64,000 nt of DNA from contig CBDDLH010000012.1 of the NCBI GenBank assembly GCA_965230565.1, positions 620,001-684,000 of the forward strand. The letters are read 5' to 3'. This DNA comes from BCD1 sp965230565 (GTDB lineage Bacteria; Bacteroidota; Bacteroidia; Chitinophagales; Saprospiraceae). Both the position numbers and the translations under genes were made by a program. The notes beneath the pieces are model-generated. The model saw nothing but the letters and a program-made list of their open reading frames with translations. It was not told where the DNA came from and made no database searches. This document shows, one piece after another, positions 44,539 to 54,000 of this stretch; position 1 is the stretch's first letter, and each line of letters begins with the position of its first letter.

Positions 44539-47500
44539 ATGTTAAAAGGATTTGGAGACTCTCTCAAAAAAATTTTTGGCACCAAATATGAGCGGGATAT
44601 CAAAAAAATGACTCCGCTTGTAGATCAGACCAATGAATTTTTTGAATCATATATAGGGTTGAGCAATGATGAATTGCGTAACAAGACCCACGAATTCCGG
44701 AAGCGAATTGCGGATTACCTTGCAGATATTGATGTTGAGATTGAAGACATTAAAAATCAGGCAGCGGATCAGGAGGATTTCGGTATTAAGGAAGAATTAT
44801 TTGATCAGGTGGATAAGCTGGTCGAAGAGCGTGATAAGCTTTTGGAAGAAGTGCTTATGCAAATTCTACCTGAAGCATTTGCAGTGGTAAAAGAAACGGC
44901 CAGAAGATTTACCGAAAATGAAACGCTGGAAGTTACCACAACAGATTTTGACCGGGAATTGGCCGCCAATGCTTCCAAAACCTATGTCAGCATCAACGGC
45001 AACACCACCAAATGGAAAAACAGCTGGGTTGCAGCCGGAGGGGACATTACCTGGAACATGGTCCACTACGACGTTCAGCTGATCGGTGGTATCGTTTTGC
45101 ACGAAGGTAAGATTGCCGAGATGCAGACGGGAGAGGGTAAAACGCTTGTGGCGACATTGCCGTCCTACCTCAACGGTCTTTCAGGGCAAGGTGTACACCT
45201 CATTACCGTGAACGACTACCTCGCCCGACGGGATAGTGAGTGGGTAGGCCCGATCATGGAATTCCTTTTTCTGACAGTTGATTGTATCGATAAATACAGA
45301 CCACATTCTGAAGAAAGAAAAGCAGCCTATAACTGTGATATCACCTATGGAACCAATAACGAATTTGGTTTCGACTACCTGAGAGATAATATGGTGCGTT
45401 CACCGGAAGAAATGGTGCAGCGTAAACACCACTTCTCCATTGTGGATGAGGTCGATTCAGTTTTGGTTGATGATGCGAGAACACCGCTGATCATTTCCGG
45501 GCCGGTGCCGCAGGGAAGTGAGGAGCAGGAGTATATAGAATTAAAAGACCACGTGGAGAAACTCTTGGATGTTCAAAAGAAATTAGCTATCAAATATCTG
45601 AATGATGCAAAAAAGCTTTTCAAAGAAGGCGTAACTGGACACCAGGAAGGTGAAGCGGGAATGGCCCTGCTACGTGCTCAACGCGCATTACCAAAATATC
45701 GTCCGCTTATTAAGTTTTTAAGTGAAGAGGGGGTGAAAGTGATGCTACAAAAAGCGGAGAATTTCTACATGCAGGAGAATTCCAAGAATATGCATTTGGT
45801 AGATGAGCCGCTTTATTTCGTGATCGATGAGAAGAATAGGAGTGTTGAATTGGCTGAGCGTGGTACGGAATACCTGTCCAAAGGAAATGCTGACACCAAC
45901 TTCTTCATTATGCCGGATATCGCTACAGAAATAATGCATATCGATAGTGATAAAGAATTATCCGAGAAGGAAAAAGCTGATACTAAAGTAGAAGTTGCCC
46001 AGGATTTTGCTATCAAATCACGTCGTTTGCACTCTATCAATCAGTTGCTCAAAGCTTACACCATGTTTGAGCGCGATACTGAGTATATCGTTATCAATGA
46101 AGAGGTGAAGATTGTTGATGAATCTACCGGTCGTATGATGGAAGGGCGTCGTTATTCGGACGGTTTACACCAAGCTCTTGAAGCCAAAGAGAATGTAAAG
46201 GTCGGGGATATCACTCAAACCTATGCGACGGTGACCCTGCAGAACTACTTCCGTATGTACCATAAACTTTCCGGCATGACGGGTACTGCTGAAACGGAAG
46301 CTGGAGAGTTTTGGGAGATCTATAAACTGGATGTCGTGGTAATTCCTACCAACAGGCCAATTGAAAGGGATGATCGGGAGGACAAGGTTTATAAGACCGA
46401 AAAAGAAAAGTTTGATGCTGTGGTTGAAGAGATAATGCGAATGACTGAAGCGAAGCGCCCTTCCTTAGTGGGTACAACTTCAGTTGAAATCTCAGAAAAG
46501 CTTAGTCGAATGCTTAATGGGAAAAAAATAAGCCACAACGTTTTGAACGCCAAGCAGCATCAACGGGAAGCGGAGATTGTTGCCGAAGCTGGTCGCCCTG
46601 GCAAGGTGACTATTGCTACGAATATGGCGGGGCGTGGTACAGATATCAAATTATCGGACGAAGTGAAAAAGGCTGGAGGTCTGGCTATCATCGGTACCGA
46701 GCGTCACGATTCCAGACGTGTAGACAGACAGCTTCGTGGTCGTGCCGGTCGTCAGGGAGATGCAGGTAGCTCGCAGTTCTTCATTTCTCTTGAGGATAAC
46801 CTGATGCGCTTGTTCCAGTCGGAGAGGATTGCCGGTTTGATGGACCGTATGGGACATAAAGAAGGCGATGTTATTCAGCATAAAATGGTATCTCGTACCA
46901 TCGAAAACGCGCAAAAAAAAGTAGAGGAAAATAGTTTTGGAATTCGAAAACGTTTATTGGAATACGACGATGTGATGAATATCCAGCGGGAAGCTATTTA
47001 TAAAAAGCGTAAGATGGCCCTTTCCGGGGAACGTCTTTCTGTGGAGCTTCACCATATGTTTGAGGGAATGATCACCAATATTGTGTTGGAACATAAAGAA
47101 GCAGGAGATTTTAATACTTTCCGTCAGGATTGTCTGGGACGTTTGGGAATTGATCCACAGATCGAGGCGGCATTTTTTAATGAAGCCAAACCGGAAGAAG
47201 TTAATCAAATGTTCTTCGAGCAGTTCCTGGAATTCTATGACAGGAAATTCCAGAAGATGTCGGAGATCCTTTTACCGGAGATCACCAGGGTTTATGAAAA
47301 TGAAGGAGATCGTTATAAGCGAATCTTGATTCCTTTCACAGATGGAAGACCAAATCAAATGCCAATCGCAGCAGAAATTGAAGATGCTGTGAAGTCAAAA
47401 GGAAAATCTATTCCGGCCGATATTGAAAAGGTGGTCACCCTTGCAGTGATTGATGAAAAGTGGAAGACTCACCTCCGTGCGATGGATGAGCTGAAAGAAG

Positions 47501-47880
47501 CTTCCCAGGCTGCTTCTTTTGAGCAGAAGGATCCGTTGGTCATTTATAAGATGGAAGCCTTTAACCTCTTTGAGCAACTCATTCATGATATCAATGAGGA
47601 AGTGACCGGATTCCTGGCTAAGGGTAAATTAGAATTGCCGTCAGAAGGACAACAATTGAAAGGGGCTCGAAGAAGACGAACTGATTTGAGCAGGACTAAA
47701 GCAGGTAGATCGGAGGAAGATATTGTTAGAAGAGCAGCAGCAGCAGTAAGTGAGAAAAAAGGGCGTCCTGATACTTTCCGTAGGACAGGAAAAAAATTAA
47801 AAAGAAATGACATTTGTTATTGTGGTAGCGGGAAGAAATATAAAAATTGTCATTGGGGGGAGGATCACGCTAGTGGGTAG
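44539..47880 (+). CDS. secA: Preprotein translocase ATPase SecA (housekeeping)
   Basis: A 1113-residue SecA, the motor that pushes unfolded proteins through SecYEG. Walker A MQTGEGKT (GEGKT at 198-202), DEVD box in IVDEVDSVLVDDARTPLIISGP, NEFGFDYLRDNM, GMTGTAETEAGEF, NMAGRGTDIKL and motif VI QLRGRAGRQGD are all intact. The two-helix finger is LRAMDELKEASQAASFEQKDP, with Phe at the fingertip where Escherichia coli has Tyr794. The C-terminal zinc motif CYCGSGKKYKNCH that contacts SecB is kept. The length exceeds proteobacterial SecA because of Bacteroidota-type insertions. Its own promoter is upstream. It is followed, after 411 bp, by an operon with a second SecA-like gene. Confidence 0.97.
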   Translation: MLKGFGDSLKKIFGTKYERDIKKMTPLVDQTNEFFESYIGLSNDELRNKTHEFRKRIADYLADIDVEIEDIKNQAADQEDFGIKEELFDQVDKLVEERDKLLEEVLMQILPEAFAVVKETARRFTENETLEVTTTDFDRELAANASKTYVSINGNTTKWKNSWVAAGGDITWNMVHYDVQLIGGIVLHEGKIAEMQTGEGKTLVATLPSYLNGLSGQGVHLITVNDYLARRDSEWVGPIMEFLFLTVDCIDKYRPHSEERKAAYNCDITYGTNNEFGFDYLRDNMVRSPEEMVQRKHHFSIVDEVDSVLVDDARTPLIISGPVPQGSEEQEYIELKDHVEKLLDVQKKLAIKYLNDAKKLFKEGVTGHQEGEAGMALLRAQRALPKYRPLIKFLSEEGVKVMLQKAENFYMQENSKNMHLVDEPLYFVIDEKNRSVELAERGTEYLSKGNADTNFFIMPDIATEIMHIDSDKELSEKEKADTKVEVAQDFAIKSRRLHSINQLLKAYTMFERDTEYIVINEEVKIVDESTGRMMEGRRYSDGLHQALEAKENVKVGDITQTYATVTLQNYFRMYHKLSGMTGTAETEAGEFWEIYKLDVVVIPTNRPIERDDREDKVYKTEKEKFDAVVEEIMRMTEAKRPSLVGTTSVEISEKLSRMLNGKKISHNVLNAKQHQREAEIVAEAGRPGKVTIATNMAGRGTDIKLSDEVKKAGGLAIIGTERHDSRRVDRQLRGRAGRQGDAGSSQFFISLEDNLMRLFQSERIAGLMDRMGHKEGDVIQHKMVSRTIENAQKKVEENSFGIRKRLLEYDDVMNIQREAIYKKRKMALSGERLSVELHHMFEGMITNIVLEHKEAGDFNTFRQDCLGRLGIDPQIEAAFFNEAKPEEVNQMFFEQFLEFYDRKFQKMSEILLPEITRVYENEGDRYKRILIPFTDGRPNQMPIAAEIEDAVKSKGKSIPADIEKVVTLAVIDEKWKTHLRAMDELKEASQAASFEQKDPLVIYKMEAFNLFEQLIHDINEEVTGFLAKGKLELPSEGQQLKGARRRRTDLSRTKAGRSEEDIVRRAAAAVSEKKGRPDTFRRTGKKLKRNDICYCGSGKKYKNCHWGEDHASG

Positions 47881-48045
47881 GTAAATGAAAAGGATCAAAA
47901 GGCACTTTACCCCTGGATTGCATCTAATTAATCCGTTATTTTTTTGAAATATGGAAAGAGAACAGGCTCAAGATGATTTCATTTGGGTGACATTTTCATG
48001 AAGAAATCACTATTTTATTGTTCTATCATGCCTCATCATTTTCAC

Positions 48046-48063
48046 CAAAATGAATTCATTTTG
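48046..48063. promoter_or_regulatory. Perfect 18-bp palindrome, candidate operator
   Basis: CAAAATGAATTCATTTTG is fully self-complementary. A perfect 9+9 palindrome without loop is more like a dimeric repressor site than an RNA hairpin. It lies 229 bp upstream of the SIR2-like gene, and no regulator gene is adjacent. Confidence 0.45.
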
Positions 48064-48097
48064 AACCAGCAAAGAAGATTTGGGAGAAAGGAGATTG

Positions 48098-48135
48098 GGG
48101 AGCAGACATATTAGCAGAATAATATTCTGTCTCCC
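48098..48135. repeat. Hairpin upstream of the conflict-type operon
   Basis: GGGAG.CAGACATATT pairs with AATATTCTGTCTCCC with single-base bulges and a short loop. It is not followed by a T-run on the plus strand, so it is not an obvious terminator. It may be a structured leader or part of a regulatory site. Confidence 0.4.
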
Positions 48136-48234
48136 GAAAGGAATTAATTGAAGAGAAACTAAAATGAAAAAATTACCTTTTATCGCTATTCCCTTCGTAC
48201 ATTTGAAAATTATATCAAAATATTCTTGTTTTCT

Positions 48235-48242
48235 TACTTTTG
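48235..48242 (+). promoter_or_regulatory. Candidate -7 box of the conflict-type operon
   Basis: TACTTTTG fits TAnnTTTG and lies 50 bp before the ATG of the SIR2-like gene. A TTTG at 48202-48205 is too far (29 bp) to be an ideal -33 partner, so the call is tentative. Confidence 0.35.
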
Positions 48243-48291
48243 AAGAACTGATGTCTTTTCGCTAAAAGAAAAGTTTTCTAACCCTAAAAAG

Positions 48292-49317
48292 ATGGATATT
48301 AATTATTATTTGGGGCGGATAGAAAATGATAAATGCGTTTTGTTTTTGGGACCTGAGTTTCCTTTTTTGCTCAATGATCAAAACAGACACGAAATCATTA
48401 ATCGTAATTTGAAAAACGATAACTCTATTGCAATGAGTCAATATGAGGAAGATGATTTTTTCTTTTTTAAAAATCCAGCTTCGCGTTACCGAACATATGC
48501 CGCACTAAACAACCTATATGAAAAATTGGGCCGTAATGAATTGTATGATCAATTAGTTCAACTACCGTTTTCCTTAATTATTTCACTTTCTCCCGACTGG
48601 TATTACAAGGAAAGTTTTGAACACATTTACGGAAATGATCGACTAAAAACATTAGCCTATAAAAAGCAAACTTCAATTGAAATTGAAGAGAAACCTTCTT
48701 TTGACTTCCCTGTCCTTTTTAATCTTTTCGGAGATATCAAAGATGAGGACTCCCTTATTCTGTCTTTTGACGACCTGTACGATTTTTTCAATACTCTTTT
48801 CAGCATAAAATTACCAGATACTATTCAGACAAAATTAGATCGTGCTACAGATTTTATCTTCATTGGATTTAAATATAATGCGTGGTATCTAAAACTCCTG
48901 TTCAGACTGCTAAAAATTCATAACTCTGTTAATCACTGTTTCCATCAGGAAGATCAGGTTCATGATCAACTTATGCTATTTTACAAAGAGCATTTTAAGT
49001 TTGAATATCCTGGTATTCCGACCAAAGCTTTTATTATCCAGCTACATGAAAGTCTGGAAAAGGCCAACAAATTGAGGGGAAAGGAAATTACACCTGAGTT
49101 AGACAAGCAAGAACTAATTAAACTTATAACCCAAAACGAACTGACAATAGTCATTGATCATCTTGTGAAAAAGCATAGCGATAATCGTCAAGTAATTATG
49201 TTCGCCAATCAATATACAAATTTAATGGGAAAAATACATAGCAGAGTATTAACAACTAATGATGTGGAATTCGCAGAATTTATTTATAGGTTATTGAGCT
49301 TTGTTCAAGGACTTTAA
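48292..49317 (+). CDS. SIR2-like protein with C-terminal effector-associated-type domain
   Basis: A 341-residue protein. Residues 1-235 look like a divergent SIR2-like fold: opening CVLFLGPEFP at the nucleotide-loop position (GxG replaced by GPE), FSLIISLSPDWYYK, VLFNLFGDIKDEDSLILSFDDLYDFF where SIR2 proteins usually read LHGD...T.DDY, and DFIFIGFKYNAWYLKLLFRLL near the end. The His of the LHG motif is Phe here. Residues about 265-341 (KQELIKLITQNELTIVIDHLVKK...ANQYTNLMGKIHSRVLTTNDVEFAEFIYRLL) have the size and helix pattern of effector-associated domains that link effectors to STAND NTPases. First gene of the operon; 25 bp precede the nSTAND gene. SIR2-like effectors deplete NAD in known anti-phage systems; whether this one is active is open. 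Confidence 0.68.
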   Translation: MDINYYLGRIENDKCVLFLGPEFPFLLNDQNRHEIINRNLKNDNSIAMSQYEEDDFFFFKNPASRYRTYAALNNLYEKLGRNELYDQLVQLPFSLIISLSPDWYYKESFEHIYGNDRLKTLAYKKQTSIEIEEKPSFDFPVLFNLFGDIKDEDSLILSFDDLYDFFNTLFSIKLPDTIQTKLDRATDFIFIGFKYNAWYLKLLFRLLKIHNSVNHCFHQEDQVHDQLMLFYKEHFKFEYPGIPTKAFIIQLHESLEKANKLRGKEITPELDKQELIKLITQNELTIVIDHLVKKHSDNRQVIMFANQYTNLMGKIHSRVLTTNDVEFAEFIYRLLSFVQGL

Positions 49318-49342
49318 ATTCAGATCATAAACAATAGCTAAA

Positions 49343-51055
49343 TTGAGCAAAGAGAATCAATATAACAGGCGGTATGTAGGACCGATATCTTTTGAGGCCA
49401 AGCATCGAAGACTGTTCTTTGGCCGAGAAAAAGATATTGAGCAATTTTACAACTTTGTACGTCTGCGTAAAATATCTGTCCTTTATGGTAAGTCAGGACT
49501 TGGTAAAACCTCTTTGCTGAATGTTGGCATCATTCCCTCTTTGGAAGAAGATATAGGTAAAGGACAAGTCGCCTCCTTTCGTTTCATTAATCGTCCTAGA
49601 ATAAACCCGGAAAAAATAGAGGACAAATTTGTACATTCAATTTTCCAGGATTTACCAAAGGACACTTTTCTCGATAAAATAACCAATGAGGATACTTCAT
49701 ACTGGTTTCAATTCAAAAAGCTTCAAATTAAATATGGTAGTAATTATCAGTTTTATATCGTTTTAGATCAATTTGAAGAATTATTCACTTACCCTGAGGA
49801 AGAAATCAATTCCTTTTCAGAAAAATTAGGGTTACTATTATCCAATAATATTTCCGAAACCTTTCGATTGGCTTTACGAAAAGCCATGAGTGAAAAAACG
49901 ATCGACATCACGGATGAGCAACTAAACCTAATTTATGAGCCGGTTAAAGTCAGCGTTATTCTGGCTATTCGATCTGATCGCCTTAGCTTATTGGATCAAC
50001 TGACGCGTCATATCCCACATATTTTACAAAATCTTTATGAATTAAAGCCTCTTACTGTCAAACAAGCCAAAGATGCCATTCAAAAACCAGCAGGTTTAAT
50101 CGGCAATTTTGAATCTCCTGAGTTTTCGTTGACTCCTCAATCTATTGATACAATTATCGATGACCTCACAAATGGTGGAGAGAGCTTTATCGAAAGCTTT
50201 CAATTACAGCTCATCTGTCAACATATTGAAAGCGAGGTGATCAGATTGAGATCTGAAAAATCCCTCTCCAATGCCTTCTTCCAGCTGGATATTCGGAATA
50301 TTCGGTTTAAAATAGATCATATCATTCAGGATTTTTATTATAAAGTTATCAATGATATCCCTGAACATTACCAAAAAAATGTCAGGAAATTCCTGGAAGA
50401 AGGATTGATATTTGAAGAGCAACAACAACGTATCAGCCTGTTCGAAGGGCAGATTCGAAAAGAATACAGTATCGATAAATCATTATTGGATACCTTGCTT
50501 TCCACCCACATCATTCGGTCAGAAAAATCAACCGGAGGCTACTATTATGAATTGAGTCACGACTCCTTTGTTTTGCCTATTCTTGAATTAAAAAAAATAC
50601 GGGAGTATAAAGAACAGGAACAAAAGGAAAAAGAAGAGTATGAGAAAAGAAAAAAAGCTCAGGAAGAACTCAATGACTTCAGAACTGCCCGTCAATTAAG
50701 GGACTTGGATAAGAAAAAAGTCCAATTGATGGAAGAGAATAGAGATAAATACAGGTTGAGACAATTAATCTATTCCCAACTCAAAGAATCCAAAAAACAA
50801 TCAATTCTCCTTGGACTTTTTATTGTTGTAATTCTTTCAGTATTGATCGGAATGATCAACTTCGGTATTAAGAAAAATTCTCTAGCTAAGAGTAGAAAAC
50901 AAGAAATTGAACAACTAAATCTCGACATAAAATCCATTAACAGTAAACTCGATCAACAAATTATTCAGATTGATTCCCTTAATACGGCGAATACAAAGAA
51001 TCAATTAAACCAAATTCTGGACGAGTATGAAGATTTGATAAAAGATCCTAACTGA
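49343..51055 (+). CDS. nSTAND-type NTPase with transmembrane helix and coiled coil
   Basis: A 570-residue protein with a TTG start (49343). It opens with GPISFEAKHRRLFFGREKDIE, the usual entry to nSTAND1 NTPases. Walker A is GKSGLGKTS, Walker B is YIVLDQFEELF, and AIRSDRLSLLDQL is the sensor region. A winged-helix stretch ends YYYELSHDSFVLPILEL. From about residue 430 there is a charged coiled coil, then one transmembrane helix (about 486-508, ILLGLFIVVILSVLIGMI) and a second coiled coil to the C-terminus. It lacks the long WD40 or TPR sensor array that most STAND proteins carry. It probably acts as the switch between a trigger and the SIR2-like effector, on the inner membrane. 14 bp separate it from the SecA-like gene. 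Confidence 0.8.
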   Translation: MSKENQYNRRYVGPISFEAKHRRLFFGREKDIEQFYNFVRLRKISVLYGKSGLGKTSLLNVGIIPSLEEDIGKGQVASFRFINRPRINPEKIEDKFVHSIFQDLPKDTFLDKITNEDTSYWFQFKKLQIKYGSNYQFYIVLDQFEELFTYPEEEINSFSEKLGLLLSNNISETFRLALRKAMSEKTIDITDEQLNLIYEPVKVSVILAIRSDRLSLLDQLTRHIPHILQNLYELKPLTVKQAKDAIQKPAGLIGNFESPEFSLTPQSIDTIIDDLTNGGESFIESFQLQLICQHIESEVIRLRSEKSLSNAFFQLDIRNIRFKIDHIIQDFYYKVINDIPEHYQKNVRKFLEEGLIFEEQQQRISLFEGQIRKEYSIDKSLLDTLLSTHIIRSEKSTGGYYYELSHDSFVLPILELKKIREYKEQEQKEKEEYEKRKKAQEELNDFRTARQLRDLDKKKVQLMEENRDKYRLRQLIYSQLKESKKQSILLGLFIVVILSVLIGMINFGIKKNSLAKSRKQEIEQLNLDIKSINSKLDQQIIQIDSLNTANTKNQLNQILDEYEDLIKDPN

Positions 51056-51069
51056 TAAAAGAAAATATT

Positions 51070-54000
51070 ATGATCTACAGGTCTCTCCAAAAATATAAAA
51101 CCAAAAAGATTATCCAGCAAATTCATCGCGAAACTGATATGCTTTATGCATACACTTTACAGGATCTTCGCGAAGAAACGGAAATATTGAAAGACCAAAT
51201 TTTGGATCAGTTATCTTCATACAACAACAAAATCGATGAAATTAAATCTCGTATCGAGAGAGAGCATAAATATGATATTTTAAAGTCAGAAGAGTTATTT
51301 ATTGAAATTGAAAAGATACAGAAGAAAAAAAGAAAGAAAGAAGAAAAAATCCTTGACAAGTTATTACCCCGGGCCTTTGCCATATTGAAAGAAACTACCC
51401 GAAGGTTTACCGAGAACGAAGAACTTATCGTAACTACATCGCAGCGAGATATTGAACTTTCTATGAGAAATAATTCCCAAGCTTTTTATATCAATTATGA
51501 AAGCGGGCAAACTCATTTTTTTAATCATTGGGATGTTAGGGACAATCATATGACCTGGAAAATGATCCCTTACGATGAACAACTACAGGCCGGCATTTTA
51601 TTACACAAGGGAAGCATTATTGAAATGGCTAACGGGGAAGGCAAGACATTGGCAGCCATTTTCCCTGCCTACCTCAATGCTTTATCTGGAAAAAAAGTTC
51701 ACGTCGTCACCTCCAACCATTATTTAGCAAAACGGGATGCAGAATGGATGGGGCCAATCCTGGCATTTCATGGTTTTGCAACAGCAGATATTGAAACGCC
51801 ACCCCCTCATTCGCCTCAGAGGAAAAAAGCTTACCAGGCAGACATTATCTACGGTAGTTCAAATGAATTCGGGTTTGATTATCTTAGAGACAACATGGTG
51901 AGAGTAAAAGACGAAAAAGTTCAGAATACTTTTGATTTTGCCATTATTGATGAAGTTGATTCTGTATTAATTGATGATGCCTTGACTCCATTGATAATTT
52001 CAGGCCCTATTCCCGGTAAAGAAAAGGAACTGGAAATGTTCAAAGAGTTGGATCCTATCGCTGCCAAATTTTGTCGAGAACATATCTTGGCTGTTGAGGA
52101 GGCCTTTCAATTGGCAAAAGAGTCTTTTCATAATGGGAATAAAGACGCTTGTCATAAATTATTATTGATGGTTAAATGGGGGTTGCCAGGCTATACACCA
52201 TTTTTAAGCTTTATACAGGAGCACTCATTAATCTTTGCATTAAATTGGCAGGAAAAAATTCTAACGCTTCAAAACGTAGAAGATCACCCAAGAGAAAAAT
52301 TATTAGTGACCCTGCAGGATAAGGACAGAAATATAAAAATCACCGAAAATGGAAAGAAATGGATTGCGGAGCAGTCAGGTCAACCTGATTTTTGGAAAAA
52401 CATCGATTTGAATGACATATTTGCAACTATTGAAGCCCATTCGATCTCTGACTGGGAGGAGAAAGAGGAGAAAGAAGAAGCGATTGCAAAATTTGAGGAA
52501 ATAGAACAACGGCACCATATCCTTTCACAACTTATCAAGGCCTATCTGGTCTTTCAAAAAGGAGTTCAATATGAAGTATTGGATGGTCAGGTATTGATCA
52601 TCGACGAGAATACAGGGCGGCTTATGACAGGCCGAAGATATAGTGATGGCCTGCATCAGGCGATAGAACAAAAAGAAAAAGTTAAGTTGGGAGAAATAAC
52701 ACAAACTTATGCTACTATTTCACTCCACGGCTTTTTCAAAAAATATCAAAAAATATCAGGAATGAGCGGAACAGTGATGTTCAGTAAAAGCGAATTCAAA
52801 CAAGTTTACAGTTTAAATACCTTTAAAATATCTACTCATCGTCCCATTATTCGAAAAGATAAACAAGATTTAGTATATAAATCCAAAAAAGAAAAAACTT
52901 TAGCGATTATCGATACAATCCTGGATTTTTATTCCAAGGGACAACCAGTGTTATTGGGTGTAGATACCCCTGATGAATCAAGCAGATATAGTAGAATGCT
53001 CCACATGCGTGGAGTTCCACACCAATTGCTCGACGCCACCAATTTCCAAAAAGAAGCCGAGATTATTGCCAGGGCAGGCACCCCAGGACAAGTGACCATT
53101 TCTGCAAAACTGGCAGGCAGGGGAACAGACATAAAACCCACAGATGAGGCGTTGCGCCTCGGAGGACTTGTCGTCATTAGCGCGCAAAGACACGATTCCC
53201 GCCGTCATGATGACCAACTCAGAGGAAGAACCGGGCGACAGGGAAACCCGGGTGTGTCGCAATTCTTCGTTTCATTGGAAGATTATCTCATGCGATTGTT
53301 TCAATCAGCCAGAATAGCAAGATTGATGGATAGTATGGGACATCAGGACGGAGATGTCATCCAGCATTCCATGGTGTCACAATCTATAGTCCGAGCCCAA
53401 AAAAAAGTTGAAGAAAACAACCAAACCATCCGAGCCCGGCTAAATGAATACGATGCAAGCCTGCATGTTTCCAGGGAGATCATTTATGAACGGAGAAATA
53501 ATGCTATTCACGGCCATCGTTTGCAACTGGATGTGATGAATTTATTTTATGATACCTGTAAAAAAATGGTGGCAGATAATTGCTATAATTACGCAGATTT
53601 TCGCTTATATTTTCTTGAAATCTTTGGTTATGAAATGCCTTTCAGTGAAACAGAATTTTTACAGGATAATAAGATTGTTGAAAAACTCTTTGAATATGTT
53701 TACCATGAACAATATCTGCCAAAATTAAAAAGTATAGCTGATGAGGTAATTCCAGAAATTCGTTATGTACATAGAGTTGAAAAAGGTAATTATAAAAGAA
53801 TCCTCCTTCCCTTAGAAACAAAAATGGAAGTTAACAACCCTATTTCAGCTGATATTCTCCGGGCTGTTCTGTCCGGTGGGGCCAGCATAAGAGAAGACAT
53901 TGAAAGTGCTGTGATCATTCATTTTTTAGACAAAAAATGGAAGCAGTTTCTACGATATTACGATGAGTTGAAAGACCAGGTAAATATCAAATCTCAACTT

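Larger units (their letters stand above)
47881..48291. other. 411-bp gap between secA and the conflict-type operon
   Basis: No terminator with a T-run is visible after secA. The gap is AT-rich and holds an 18-bp palindrome (48046-48063), a hairpin (48098-48135) and a weak promoter candidate (48235-48242). No ORF is supported. Confidence 0.6.
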
